Positions 1-6,032 of a stretch of DNA of 17,277 nucleotides are shown in pieces. Positions within the stretch are counted from its first letter, which is position 1, and each line of letters opens with the position of its first letter. The position numbers were made by a program, and so were the translations under genes. Below the pieces are notes generated by a model that searched no databases, was not told where the DNA came from, and saw only the letters and a list, made by a program, of their open reading frames with translations. The DNA is from Omnitrophica bacterium RBG_13_46_9 (GTDB lineage: Bacteria > Omnitrophota > Gorgyraeia > JABMRN01 > RBG-13-46-9): positions 1-17,277 of the forward strand of contig MHFD01000015.1 of NCBI GenBank assembly GCA_001804045.1. Reading direction: 5' to 3'.

Positions 1-892
1 CATATTCCGAGAGCTTCAAGGCTATCTTATCGGCGAGGATCGAGTTATTGCCGTGCGCTATATTTGCGAACGGCCCCGCGTGGACAAAGCAGGGCGTGTT
101 CTCTACGGTCTGAAGCAGATTCGGCATGACCGCGTCTTTAAGAAGGACAGCCATCGCGCCCGCCACTTTGATATCTTCAGCGGTAACCGGACGCCCATCT
201 TTTGTAGTAGCCAACATTATGCGCCCTAGGCGCTTACGTAAATCCCAAAGACCGCTCGTCAGGGCAAGTATTGCCATGACTTCGCTGGCTACGGTTATAT
301 CAAATCCCGTATCCCGCTCAAAACCGTCCTGCGTTCCGCCCAAGCCGACCTTTATGTTCCGCAGAAACCTGTCAGACACATCAACTACCCGGCGCCACAT
401 TACGGAATCAGGGTCTATGCCGAGGGGATTTTTTTTGAGCATTGAGTTATCCAAAAATGCGGCACAAAGGTTATGCGCCAGGCCGACAGCATGGACATCA
501 CCTGTCAGATGAAGATTAAAATCCTCCATCGGCACCACCTGGGAATAACCGCCTCCGGCGGCCCCGCCTTTTATTCCGAAAACAGGACCTAAGGATGGCT
601 GACGTATGCAGACAGTCGTCTTCTTGCCGATACTATTCAAAGACATGGCCAGGCCAATGGTTGTAACCGTCTTTCCTTCGCCTAGCGGAGTAGGCGTTAT
701 CGCCGTCACATCTATATATCTGCCGTTTTTTCTATTTTTAAAGCGCTCCAAAACGGCAAGCGACACCTTCGCTTTGTAGTCTCCGTAAAGATATAAATCA
801 CCTTCTTTAAGACCCAATTTTTTGGCAATTGTCTTTATCGGTTTTAACCGCGTGCGCCTGGCAATTTCCAAATCTGAAGGTATTCTCTTCAT
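1..892 (-). CDS. fhs: Formate--tetrahydrofolate ligase, N-terminal part (cut by window edge)
   Basis: This gene encodes formyl-THF synthetase, which joins formate to tetrahydrofolate using ATP to give 10-formyl-THF. That is the formate-fixing step of the Wood-Ljungdahl methyl branch and a supply route for purine synthesis. About 297 N-terminal residues of a family usually near 555 are present, and the frame stays open to base 1. Residues 66-75 contain the P-loop TPLGEGKT. Other stretches typical of the family follow, including IRQPSLGPVFGIKGGAAGGG and the region around THAGPFANIAHGN (here VHAGPFANIAHGN). The ATG is at 892-890, only 2 nt beyond the stop of the MetE-like gene. A GGGG tract lies 7 nt upstream, inside the end of that gene, so translation is probably coupled. 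PurH, which consumes 10-formyl-THF, is encoded nearby. The identification is firm; only the C-terminal half is unseen. Confidence 0.96.
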   Translation of the reverse strand, partial: MKRIPSDLEIARRTRLKPIKTIAKKLGLKEGDLYLYGDYKAKVSLAVLERFKNRKNGRYIDVTAITPTPLGEGKTVTTIGLAMSLNSIGKKTTVCIRQPSLGPVFGIKGGAAGGGYSQVVPMEDFNLHLTGDVHAVGLAHNLCAAFLDNSMLKKNPLGIDPDSVMWRRVVDVSDRFLRNIKVGLGGTQDGFERDTGFDITVASEVMAILALTSGLWDLRKRLGRIMLATTKDGRPVTAEDIKVAGAMAVLLKDAVMPNLLQTVENTPCFVHAGPFANIAHGNNSILADKIALKLSEY

Positions 893-894
893 GA

Positions 895-1596
895 TCAGGC
901 CCCTTTTACGATTTCTGCCGCTATATCCTGCAGCCTTTTCAAACCGGGCTCGCAGTCTCCTACTTTATATACAGGCGAGCCGATCCCGCAGGGCAGCGTC
1001 AGTAAATCTCCATCTCTAAAATCCTTTACGTCTTCTATCTTTTCTACTCCCCAAGCTATGCTCTTTCCGCTGCGATATCCGGAATATTTCGTGAGATCAT
1101 ATTTAGATGCGTCAAAACTTATAAATTTAATCGGGGAATCAAACATGATATCCCAATCCATATTCCCGCAAGTATGCACACCTGGAATTACACTGAAGCT
1201 GGCGAATAACGCTTCCCACAATTCTCTGTAATCCGCGCCGGACTGGCCCAAAGCCGGTTCATCCAGGAAAAGTATGACTTCCTCCGCTTCCAGACCGTCC
1301 AATATCGCCGTTATATGCTCACAGGCCCTCTCTACCGCCTCATCCTCTCCATATCCGCTGAGAAGCAAAGTCGCCGGGCCCACACACTGTATCTTTACGG
1401 TTTTGAATTTATTCTTTTTAAACTCCTCGAGACAGCTTAGTTTTCCCGGATTCTTGATATAACTTAACATGGCATCCCCTCTTTTGGGAAGTTCCGGCAA
1501 AAATGGTATATCGTGCCTCAGGCTATATTCGACCGCCCTTCCGACATCATCGAATGGCAGCGAACCGATCTGTGTGACTATTGCGTTTTTTTTCAT
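895..1596 (-). CDS. Short MetE C-terminal-like (core-MetE/UROD-fold) methyltransferase
   Basis: The 233-residue product resembles the catalytic C-terminal barrel of cobalamin-independent methionine synthase. Visible marks are TQIGSLPF at residues 8-15 (first barrel strand), VGPATLLLSG at 72-81, LDEPAL at 111-116 (matching MetE DEPAL) and HTCGN at 141-145. H141 and C143 fit two of the zinc ligands. FDASKYD at 161-167 lines up with the MetE stretch that carries the ligand Glu, but has Asp at 162. LPCG at 201-204 fits the last ligand Cys. It is shorter than characterised core-MetE proteins (about 310-340 residues, from memory) and lacks the N-terminal MetE half, so it probably does not use polyglutamyl methyl-THF as full MetE does. 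Its position directly before fhs suggests a corrinoid or folate methyl-transfer role. The alternative is another member of the UROD/MetE superfamily. Start: the only ATG ahead of the first barrel strand, with no clear ribosome binding site. Confidence 0.78.
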   Translation of the reverse strand: MKKNAIVTQIGSLPFDDVGRAVEYSLRHDIPFLPELPKRGDAMLSYIKNPGKLSCLEEFKKNKFKTVKIQCVGPATLLLSGYGEDEAVERACEHITAILDGLEAEEVILFLDEPALGQSGADYRELWEALFASFSVIPGVHTCGNMDWDIMFDSPIKFISFDASKYDLTKYSGYRSGKSIAWGVEKIEDVKDFRDGDLLTLPCGIGSPVYKVGDCEPGLKRLQDIAAEIVKGA

Positions 1597-1609
1597 GATG
1601 AGAGTGTAT

Positions 1610-1639
1610 ATTATATACTAATATTGACAATGATGTCAA
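1610..1639 (-). promoter_or_regulatory. Strong sigma70-type promoter for the MetE-like/fhs pair
   Basis: On the minus strand there is a perfect -35 TTGACA (1639-1634), an 18-bp spacer and a perfect -10 TATAAT (1615-1610). Only 13 bp separate the -10 from the ATG at 1596, so the predicted transcript start near 1603 leaves about 6 nt of leader. There is no Shine-Dalgarno sequence, so the mRNA is probably leaderless or nearly so. This is the only promoter-like sequence seen ahead of the MetE-like/fhs pair. Confidence 0.7.
1624..1639. promoter_or_regulatory. Inverted repeat overlapping the -35 box (possible operator)
   Basis: TTGACA-TCAT-TGTCAA (minus strand) is a perfect 6-bp inverted repeat with a 4-bp centre, and its left arm is the -35 hexamer itself. 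A repressor or activator dimer bound here would directly control the promoter of the MetE-like/fhs genes. The site is inferred from symmetry alone; no regulator gene is visible in the window. Confidence 0.4.
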
Positions 1640-1817
1640 GAAAAGGCGCTAAACTCCGTCTATTACTTCGGTAACATTTATTTATGAGTCAACTGGGGTA
1701 TGGGTAGCGTATAAAATAAGAAAGGGTGTATGCGGGGATTATTTAATAATACGAAAAATGAAGGTTGATGAAACGGTGAAATGACAGAGGTATTAGTTAA
1801 GGTTATCTTTTTTTGAC

Positions 1818-2375
1818 TTATGGCTTTATGAGTGCGAGTGTCTCTGTTCTGGTTTTAGGATTGGTTCTGAATATACCTCTAACGGCGCTGGTTACCGTGG
1901 TTACTCCCGGTTTTTTGACCCCTCTCATGCTCATGCAGAGATGCTCAGCTTCGATTACAACCATCACCCCTTTGGGTTTAAGCTTTTTCATTATTACCTC
2001 GGCTATTTGAGTCGTAAGACGCTCCTGGACCTGAAGTCGTTTTGCCAATATATCTACGACCCTCGCAAGTTTACTTAAGCCCGTCACCCTGTTGCCCTGA
2101 GGAACATATGCCACATGGGCTTTACCGATAAACGGCAACAAATGGTGCTCACATATCGAGTAGAGAGGTATATCCTTAAGAAGCACTATTTCGTCGTGGT
2201 CCTGCGACAGTATGACCTCGAGTTCCTTTTCGGGATCCTGTTCCATGCCGCTTAAGACTTCTTCGTACATATCCGCGACGCGTTCGGGCGTGCCGAGAAG
2301 GTCTTTTCTGGCGGCGTCTTCTCCGACCGCCTCGAGGATTGTTTTTACTGCTTTCGCTATTTTCTTCTTATCCAT
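1818..2375 (-). CDS. folE: GTP cyclohydrolase I
   Basis: FolE converts GTP to 7,8-dihydroneopterin triphosphate, the first step of tetrahydrofolate synthesis. The protein is 185 residues, normal for the bacterial type I enzyme. GTPERVADMY at 28-37 is the family N-terminal signature. The zinc site is visible as ICEHHLLPF (C75, H78) together with C147 in HLCMSMRGV. KLARVVDIL and QERLTTQIA are the expected core helices of the tunnel fold. The gene sits between purH and the MetE-like gene in the folate block, 77 bp after purH. The ATG at 2375 has no close ribosome binding site: a GGAG occurs about 19 nt upstream, which is too far to be typical. The identification is secure and no residue looks abnormal. 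Confidence 0.98.
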   Translation of the reverse strand: MDKKKIAKAVKTILEAVGEDAARKDLLGTPERVADMYEEVLSGMEQDPEKELEVILSQDHDEIVLLKDIPLYSICEHHLLPFIGKAHVAYVPQGNRVTGLSKLARVVDILAKRLQVQERLTTQIAEVIMKKLKPKGVMVVIEAEHLCMSMRGVKKPGVTTVTSAVRGIFRTNPKTRTETLALIKP

Positions 2376-2408
2376 TAGTGCTTAAAATGTTTCACTCCGT
2401 TCGGGAGA

Positions 2409-2442
2409 AACCAGATACCAGAGCGTAATCTGGTTCCTGGTT
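2409..2442 (-). other. Intergenic hairpin between purH and folE
   Basis: Bases 2409-2422 pair with 2429-2442: six pairs, a 2x2 mismatch, six more pairs and a 6-nt loop. The hairpin lies 11 bp downstream of the purH stop. The minus-strand sequence that follows (TTTCTCCCG) has too few Us for a confident intrinsic terminator. It may be a weak terminator, an mRNA-stabilising end or a processing site between purH and folE. Confidence 0.5.
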
Positions 2443-2452
2443 ACTTAATCTA

Positions 2453-4063
2453 TTAATGCCTGAAATGCCTGGCCCCGGCAAACACCATGCTGATTCCGTA
2501 CTTATTGCATGCCTCAACTATCTCGTCATCGCCTTTTGAGCCGCCGGGCTGGACTATAGCTTTTATGCCCGCGCGATGAGCCTCTGTTATCGCGTCCGGC
2601 TTTGGAAAAAAGGCGTCACTGGCCAAGGTCGCGCCCTTGGTCTTACTTCCGGCTTTCCGGCAGGCGATAATGACCGAATCGACTCGCGACATCTGTCCCG
2701 CTCCTATCCCGACTGTCTTTGTGCCCTGACAGAGGACTATGGCATTACTCTTTACGTGTTTGACTATCTTCCATCCGAATAGAAGAGATTCTACCTCTTC
2801 ATTTGAGGGCTTAGCGGTAGTCGCTACCTTAAGTTCGTCTTTACTTATGACCTTTAAATCCATATCCTGGACCAGGAGCCCCCCTACCACTTTTTTATAA
2901 TCCATCTCTTTTTCGCTTGTCTTTTTAAAATCAGGCACTTCCAGAAGCCGCAGGTTTTTCTTTTTTGACAGGACTTCCCTGGCATCATTGTCGAAAGAAG
3001 GCGCTATTATGCATTCTATGAAATCCGCTTCCTTCACCATGAGCTCGGCAAGCGCCTTATCTACTTTGCCGTTAAGGCCTACGATGCTGCCGAAAGCGCT
3101 CAATCTATCGCACTCCAAAGCGTCCATATAAGCCCTGTATAAAGAATCCGCCACCGCGGCGCCGCAGGGATTTGTGTGCTTTATGATGCTGGCTGCCGGC
3201 CTGTCAAAATCCTTGACTATCTCGATAGCGGCGTTTAAATCGAGGATATTGTTAAACGACAACTCTTTCCCCTGAAGCTGTATGGCATTACATACCCCGC
3301 TTTCACGGGAAGAGGGGTCTTTATAAAATGCCGCTCTCTGGTGCGGGTTTTCCCCGTAACGCAAATCCTGCGCTTTTTTAAAACTTAAACTTAGCGTATC
3401 GGAAAACGCTTCGGCTTCGTCTTTTGCGATTGTCCCGGCCGCAGTCGAGGAGCACGAAGACTTGGAATGGCCGGCGGCCTTATTAAGATACTCGAATATC
3501 GCCTTATCGTATTCGGCGGTCCGCCTGAAAACGTCCACCGCCAGTCTTTCAAGCGTACTTTCGGAAAGCGAACCCTTGTTATCTTTAAGTTCTTTTATTA
3601 TGACCGGATATTTGGAAGGGTCTGTTATTACGGCCACTGACTTATTATTCTTGGCCGCGCTCCTAAGCATCGAAGGGCCTCCTATATCTATGTTCTCTAT
3701 AGCTTCCTCAAGCGTCACACCGGCCTTGGCCACCGTCTTCTCAAAAGGATAGAGATTCACCACTACCATGTCTATCATTTTTATATCATGTTTTTTTGCC
3801 TGGTCCATGTGCGATTTGTTTTCTCTGAGCGCAAGGAGCCCGCCGTGTATCTTTGGATGCAGCGTTTTTACCCGGCCGTCCATCATCTCGGGAAAACCCG
3901 TATGTTCTGAAACATCTTTTACAGGTATGCCTAACTCCTTTATCTTTTTTGCCGTACCTCCCGTCGACAATATCTCAGCGCCGAATTCGCTAAGTGTTTT
4001 GGCTAAGTCTTTGATGCCTGTTTTGTCTGATACGCTGATTAAAACCCTTTTGATCCTCACCAT
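2453..4063 (-). CDS. purH: Bifunctional AICAR transformylase / IMP cyclohydrolase
   Basis: PurH carries out the last two steps of IMP synthesis: formylation of AICAR from 10-formyl-THF, then ring closure. The 536 residues match the family's usual 510-540. The N-terminal MGS-like IMP cyclohydrolase domain spans about 1-150, with LISVSDKTG, STGGTAKKI, HPKIHGGLL and the NLYPFEKT segment. The AICAR transformylase domain follows, with RYGENPHQ at 235-242, KHTNPCG at 295-301 (the catalytic Lys-His pair) and the C-terminal SDAFFPKPD and VQPGGSKGDDE stretches. A Ser/Ala-rich segment at about 196-215 between the domains looks like a loose linker. The start is well supported: GGGAGG (4074-4069) lies 5 nt before the ATG. 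The 10-formyl-THF it uses is made by Fhs, encoded three genes downstream. Confidence 0.98.
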   Translation of the reverse strand: MVRIKRVLISVSDKTGIKDLAKTLSEFGAEILSTGGTAKKIKELGIPVKDVSEHTGFPEMMDGRVKTLHPKIHGGLLALRENKSHMDQAKKHDIKMIDMVVVNLYPFEKTVAKAGVTLEEAIENIDIGGPSMLRSAAKNNKSVAVITDPSKYPVIIKELKDNKGSLSESTLERLAVDVFRRTAEYDKAIFEYLNKAAGHSKSSCSSTAAGTIAKDEAEAFSDTLSLSFKKAQDLRYGENPHQRAAFYKDPSSRESGVCNAIQLQGKELSFNNILDLNAAIEIVKDFDRPAASIIKHTNPCGAAVADSLYRAYMDALECDRLSAFGSIVGLNGKVDKALAELMVKEADFIECIIAPSFDNDAREVLSKKKNLRLLEVPDFKKTSEKEMDYKKVVGGLLVQDMDLKVISKDELKVATTAKPSNEEVESLLFGWKIVKHVKSNAIVLCQGTKTVGIGAGQMSRVDSVIIACRKAGSKTKGATLASDAFFPKPDAITEAHRAGIKAIVQPGGSKGDDEIVEACNKYGISMVFAGARHFRH

Positions 4064-4102
4064 CTAAACCTCCCATATTTCAAAAAAATAGTTTAGGTGA
4101 AA

Positions 4103-4131
4103 ATATTAACATACATGAAAGTAAATTACAA
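4103..4131 (-). promoter_or_regulatory. Probable promoter of purH (extended -10)
   Basis: On the minus strand TTGTAA (4131-4126) is followed after exactly 17 bp by TAATAT (4108-4103), which is preceded by TGT as an extended -10 element. A transcript starting near 4096 would have a leader of about 33 nt carrying the purH Shine-Dalgarno. The hexamers are only moderately consensus (4 of 6 matches each). Confidence 0.55.
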
Positions 4132-4187
4132 GCAGAAAACTCATTGAAACGGACTCGATGGATATATTGGCTCAGGGGTACTAATTG

Positions 4188-4440
4188 TTTGCTCGTTACG
4201 TAGGACGTGGGACGTTGGATGTAGTAGGAAAAAGTTTCGGGAGACAGCTAGAGGTTGCAAAGGTTGCAGGGGTTGCTAAAGGTTGCAGGGGTTGCATAGA
4301 TTCAAAAAGAAGCAACGTCTGCAACCTGTGAAACCTTTGCAACCTATGCAACATAAAACTAACAATTTGCTCGTTACGAAGGACGATGGACGATTCGATA
4401 TAGCACGTTACGTAGCTCATGGCTCATAGGAAGAAGGACG
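4188..4440. repeat. Dispersed noncoding repeat element, copy A
   Basis: This covers most of the 390-bp gap between purH and the LOG gene, which has no credible gene. The core at 4224-4358 is about 95% identical to 8035-8168 in the other large gap (roughly 7 differences in 135 positions). Within it, five 9-bp units of the form GTTGCANRG (4254-4299; the third has an extra base and GTTGCT) are followed by inverted copies (4312-4352), so the strand can fold into a long hairpin with a short A-rich loop. Each side of the core starts with TTTGCTCGTTACG (4188-4200 and 4366-4378) followed by GGACG-rich words. The 64-73 aa frames across it are by-products of the 9-bp periodicity. No transposase is present, so it behaves like a non-autonomous or REP-type element. 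Confidence 0.85.
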
Positions 4441-4453
4441 ATGAGAGTTCGCG

Positions 4454-5029
4454 TCATTGAAGGGCGGAAACTATCCTCCCGACCGCTTCCTCAACGGTGC
4501 CGACAAACGTGATCAGATCGCTGCAGGATAGGGCACCGAATTCAGACCGCGCTTCGTCGTTCAGCACAGGTTCTCCGGTAAGTTTCTCGGCTACAGGCTT
4601 CCAGAAATCCCCCAGGGCTATTATCGGTTTCGGCTTTAACATGCCCTTATTGATATGTTCCAGGCAGGCCGCCAGTTCAAGAAGGGTGCCCGTCCCTCCC
4701 GGTAGGACAATAAATCCGTCGGAATTTTTCATCATCACATCTATCCTGTCAAATATATTTTTTGTCCTTATCTCCTCATCGACATATCTATTCGGCTTTT
4801 TAGAAGGTCCTTGTTTTTTGTAGTATGTCACGCCTATAGTTTTCCCGCCGGCCTTTTTTGCGCCCATGGAAACATCCTCCATAGTGCCGCCAAAACCACC
4901 CGTTATGACATCAAACCCCTCTCCGGCCAGTAGCGTACCCAATTTCACGATATCTTCTTTTTCCCTTTTTCCGAGGTCCCTATAGCTGCCAAATACGCAA
5001 ATTCTTCTTTTCGTCATCATCTGATACAT
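4454..5029 (-). CDS. LOG-family (SLOG/Rossmann) nucleotide phosphoribohydrolase-like protein
   Basis: The 191-residue protein carries the LOG/TIGR00725-TIGR00730-type fold. It opens with strand ICVFGSYR at 10-17, followed by the GGFGGTMEDVSMGA loop at 44-57. The helix RTKNIFDRIDVMMKNSD (88-104) has the conserved Arg, and the hallmark PGGTGTLLE lies at 110-118. In characterised LOG enzymes the PGGxGTxxE motif binds and hydrolyses cytokinin-type nucleoside monophosphates; in most bacteria the true substrate is unknown. It follows the radical SAM gene by 44 nt and is probably its cotranscribed neighbour. The start is uncertain: ATGs at residues 1, 4 and 5 (MYQMM) all lack a good ribosome binding site. 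Family assignment is solid; substrate is not claimed. Confidence 0.87.
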   Translation of the reverse strand: MYQMMTKRRICVFGSYRDLGKREKEDIVKLGTLLAGEGFDVITGGFGGTMEDVSMGAKKAGGKTIGVTYYKKQGPSKKPNRYVDEEIRTKNIFDRIDVMMKNSDGFIVLPGGTGTLLELAACLEHINKGMLKPKPIIALGDFWKPVAEKLTGEPVLNDEARSEFGALSCSDLITFVGTVEEAVGRIVSALQ

Positions 5030-5056
5030 TACGCGCCATACAAGTCACGCTCATAG

Positions 5057-5076
5057 TGACCGTTTTAAAGCGGTCA
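5057..5076. other. 20-bp near-perfect palindrome overlapping a stop codon
   Basis: TGACCGTTTTAAAGCGGTCA on the plus strand is a 20-bp palindrome with one T/G mismatch pair. It covers the TGA of the radical SAM gene and ends 28 nt before the LOG ATG. As RNA it would be a tight hairpin without a U tract, so a DNA-binding site or a translation-spacing hairpin is as likely as a terminator. Confidence 0.5.
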
Positions 5077-5985
5077 AACCGGTCGGTAATATACGCCTTG
5101 GCGCGTCATCCTTCTTTTGAATTCGTTTTTCACTTCCTCTATTACTGCCTGTTTGCCATTGATCCAGCCGGGCGCCACGAGGACTTCTTTTTTAGCATCC
5201 GAAACAAGTCTCAGTATGACGCATTCAGGGCTAAGCCGCTCCATGAAATCGCATACCAGGCCGACATATTGAGATAGTTCCGGTAAAGCGATATCTCCTT
5301 TTTTGAATAAACGCTCCAATCTCGTGTCACGCAATACATGAAGAGCATGAAACTTCACGCCTGATATGGGCAGCTTTGCAAGCGTTTCAGCCGTATGTAT
5401 TACGTCCTCCTTTGTCTCTTTATCGAGGCCCAGGATCACGTGGGCTCCGACTTTTATTTTTCTCCTGGATGTCTCCTTTATGGCGTTTAGGCTTTGAGAA
5501 AACGTATGTGAACGCCCCATCTTTTCAAGCGTAGCGTCATGCGCGCTCTGCACGCCGTATTCTATCCATACATCATAATCGCCGGAATAACTCTCTATAA
5601 GATCCAGTTTTTCCCTGTCGATACAGTCCGGGCGCGTGGATATATAAAGACCCACGATGTCCGGGAATGACCTTATTGTATCATAGGATTCTCTAAGCTT
5701 ATCGATAGGGGCGTAGGTGTTTGTGGCGTTCTGAAAATATGCTATAAATTTTTCGGCGTTAAACCTATCTTTTAAAAAATCCATGGATGTCTCGATCTGC
5801 GTCTTGAGCGGGAGCGCTGTTCCGGCGAAATGCGAAAAGCCTTTTTCGTTGCAGAATATGCAGCCGTCCCTACTCAACGTTCCGTCACGGTTGGGGCAGG
5901 TAAAACCGGCGTTCAATCCTATTCTATGTACCTTTGTGCTAAAAGTCTTCCGCAGATATTTATTGAAAGAATAATAGTAATCCAT
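5074..5985 (-). CDS. TIGR01212-family radical SAM protein (YhcC-like)
   Basis: The 303-residue protein has the iron-sulfur cysteines C30, C42 and C45 in the arrangement C-x11-C-x2-C (around CPNRDGT and GCIFCN). This matches the YhcC/TIGR01212 family, not the usual CxxxCxxC. Further family features are FQNATNTYAP (about 104-113), YISTRPDCI (about 134-142), WIEYGVQSAHD (about 157-167, substrate/SAM-site strand) and HVILGLDKET (about 197-206). The length is typical (about 300). The cellular substrate of this family is not established as far as I know; the mnmG neighbour makes a tRNA link an attractive but unproven idea. The ATG at 5985 lies 47 nt after mnmG, with GGAG 12 nt upstream. A 5-bp stem (6000-6004 with 6014-6018) overlaps that GGAG and could modulate initiation. 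Confidence 0.92.
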   Translation of the reverse strand: MDYYYSFNKYLRKTFSTKVHRIGLNAGFTCPNRDGTLSRDGCIFCNEKGFSHFAGTALPLKTQIETSMDFLKDRFNAEKFIAYFQNATNTYAPIDKLRESYDTIRSFPDIVGLYISTRPDCIDREKLDLIESYSGDYDVWIEYGVQSAHDATLEKMGRSHTFSQSLNAIKETSRRKIKVGAHVILGLDKETKEDVIHTAETLAKLPISGVKFHALHVLRDTRLERLFKKGDIALPELSQYVGLVCDFMERLSPECVILRLVSDAKKEVLVAPGWINGKQAVIEEVKNEFKRRMTRQGVYYRPV

Positions 5986-6032
5986 CGGAATTTTTCACTC
6001 CGGGACGGTTGCACCCGGACAGCCGAAAAGGT

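Noticed and set aside
1640..1817. Possible small gene or RNA between folE and the MetE-like gene
   Set aside because: No frame with a start signal, no tRNA-like fold and no strong hairpin could be supported in this stretch; it appears to be plain AT-rich spacer.
4254..4352. CRISPR array
   Set aside because: Units are 9 bp with no spacers, and the second half is inverted; this is a hairpin repeat.
4196..4420. 74-codon minus-strand frame with repeated RLQRF/LQPLA-type words
   Set aside because: It is generated by the 9-bp GTTGCA periodicity of the repeat element, has no ribosome binding site, and copy B does not preserve the frame because of an indel in the loop.
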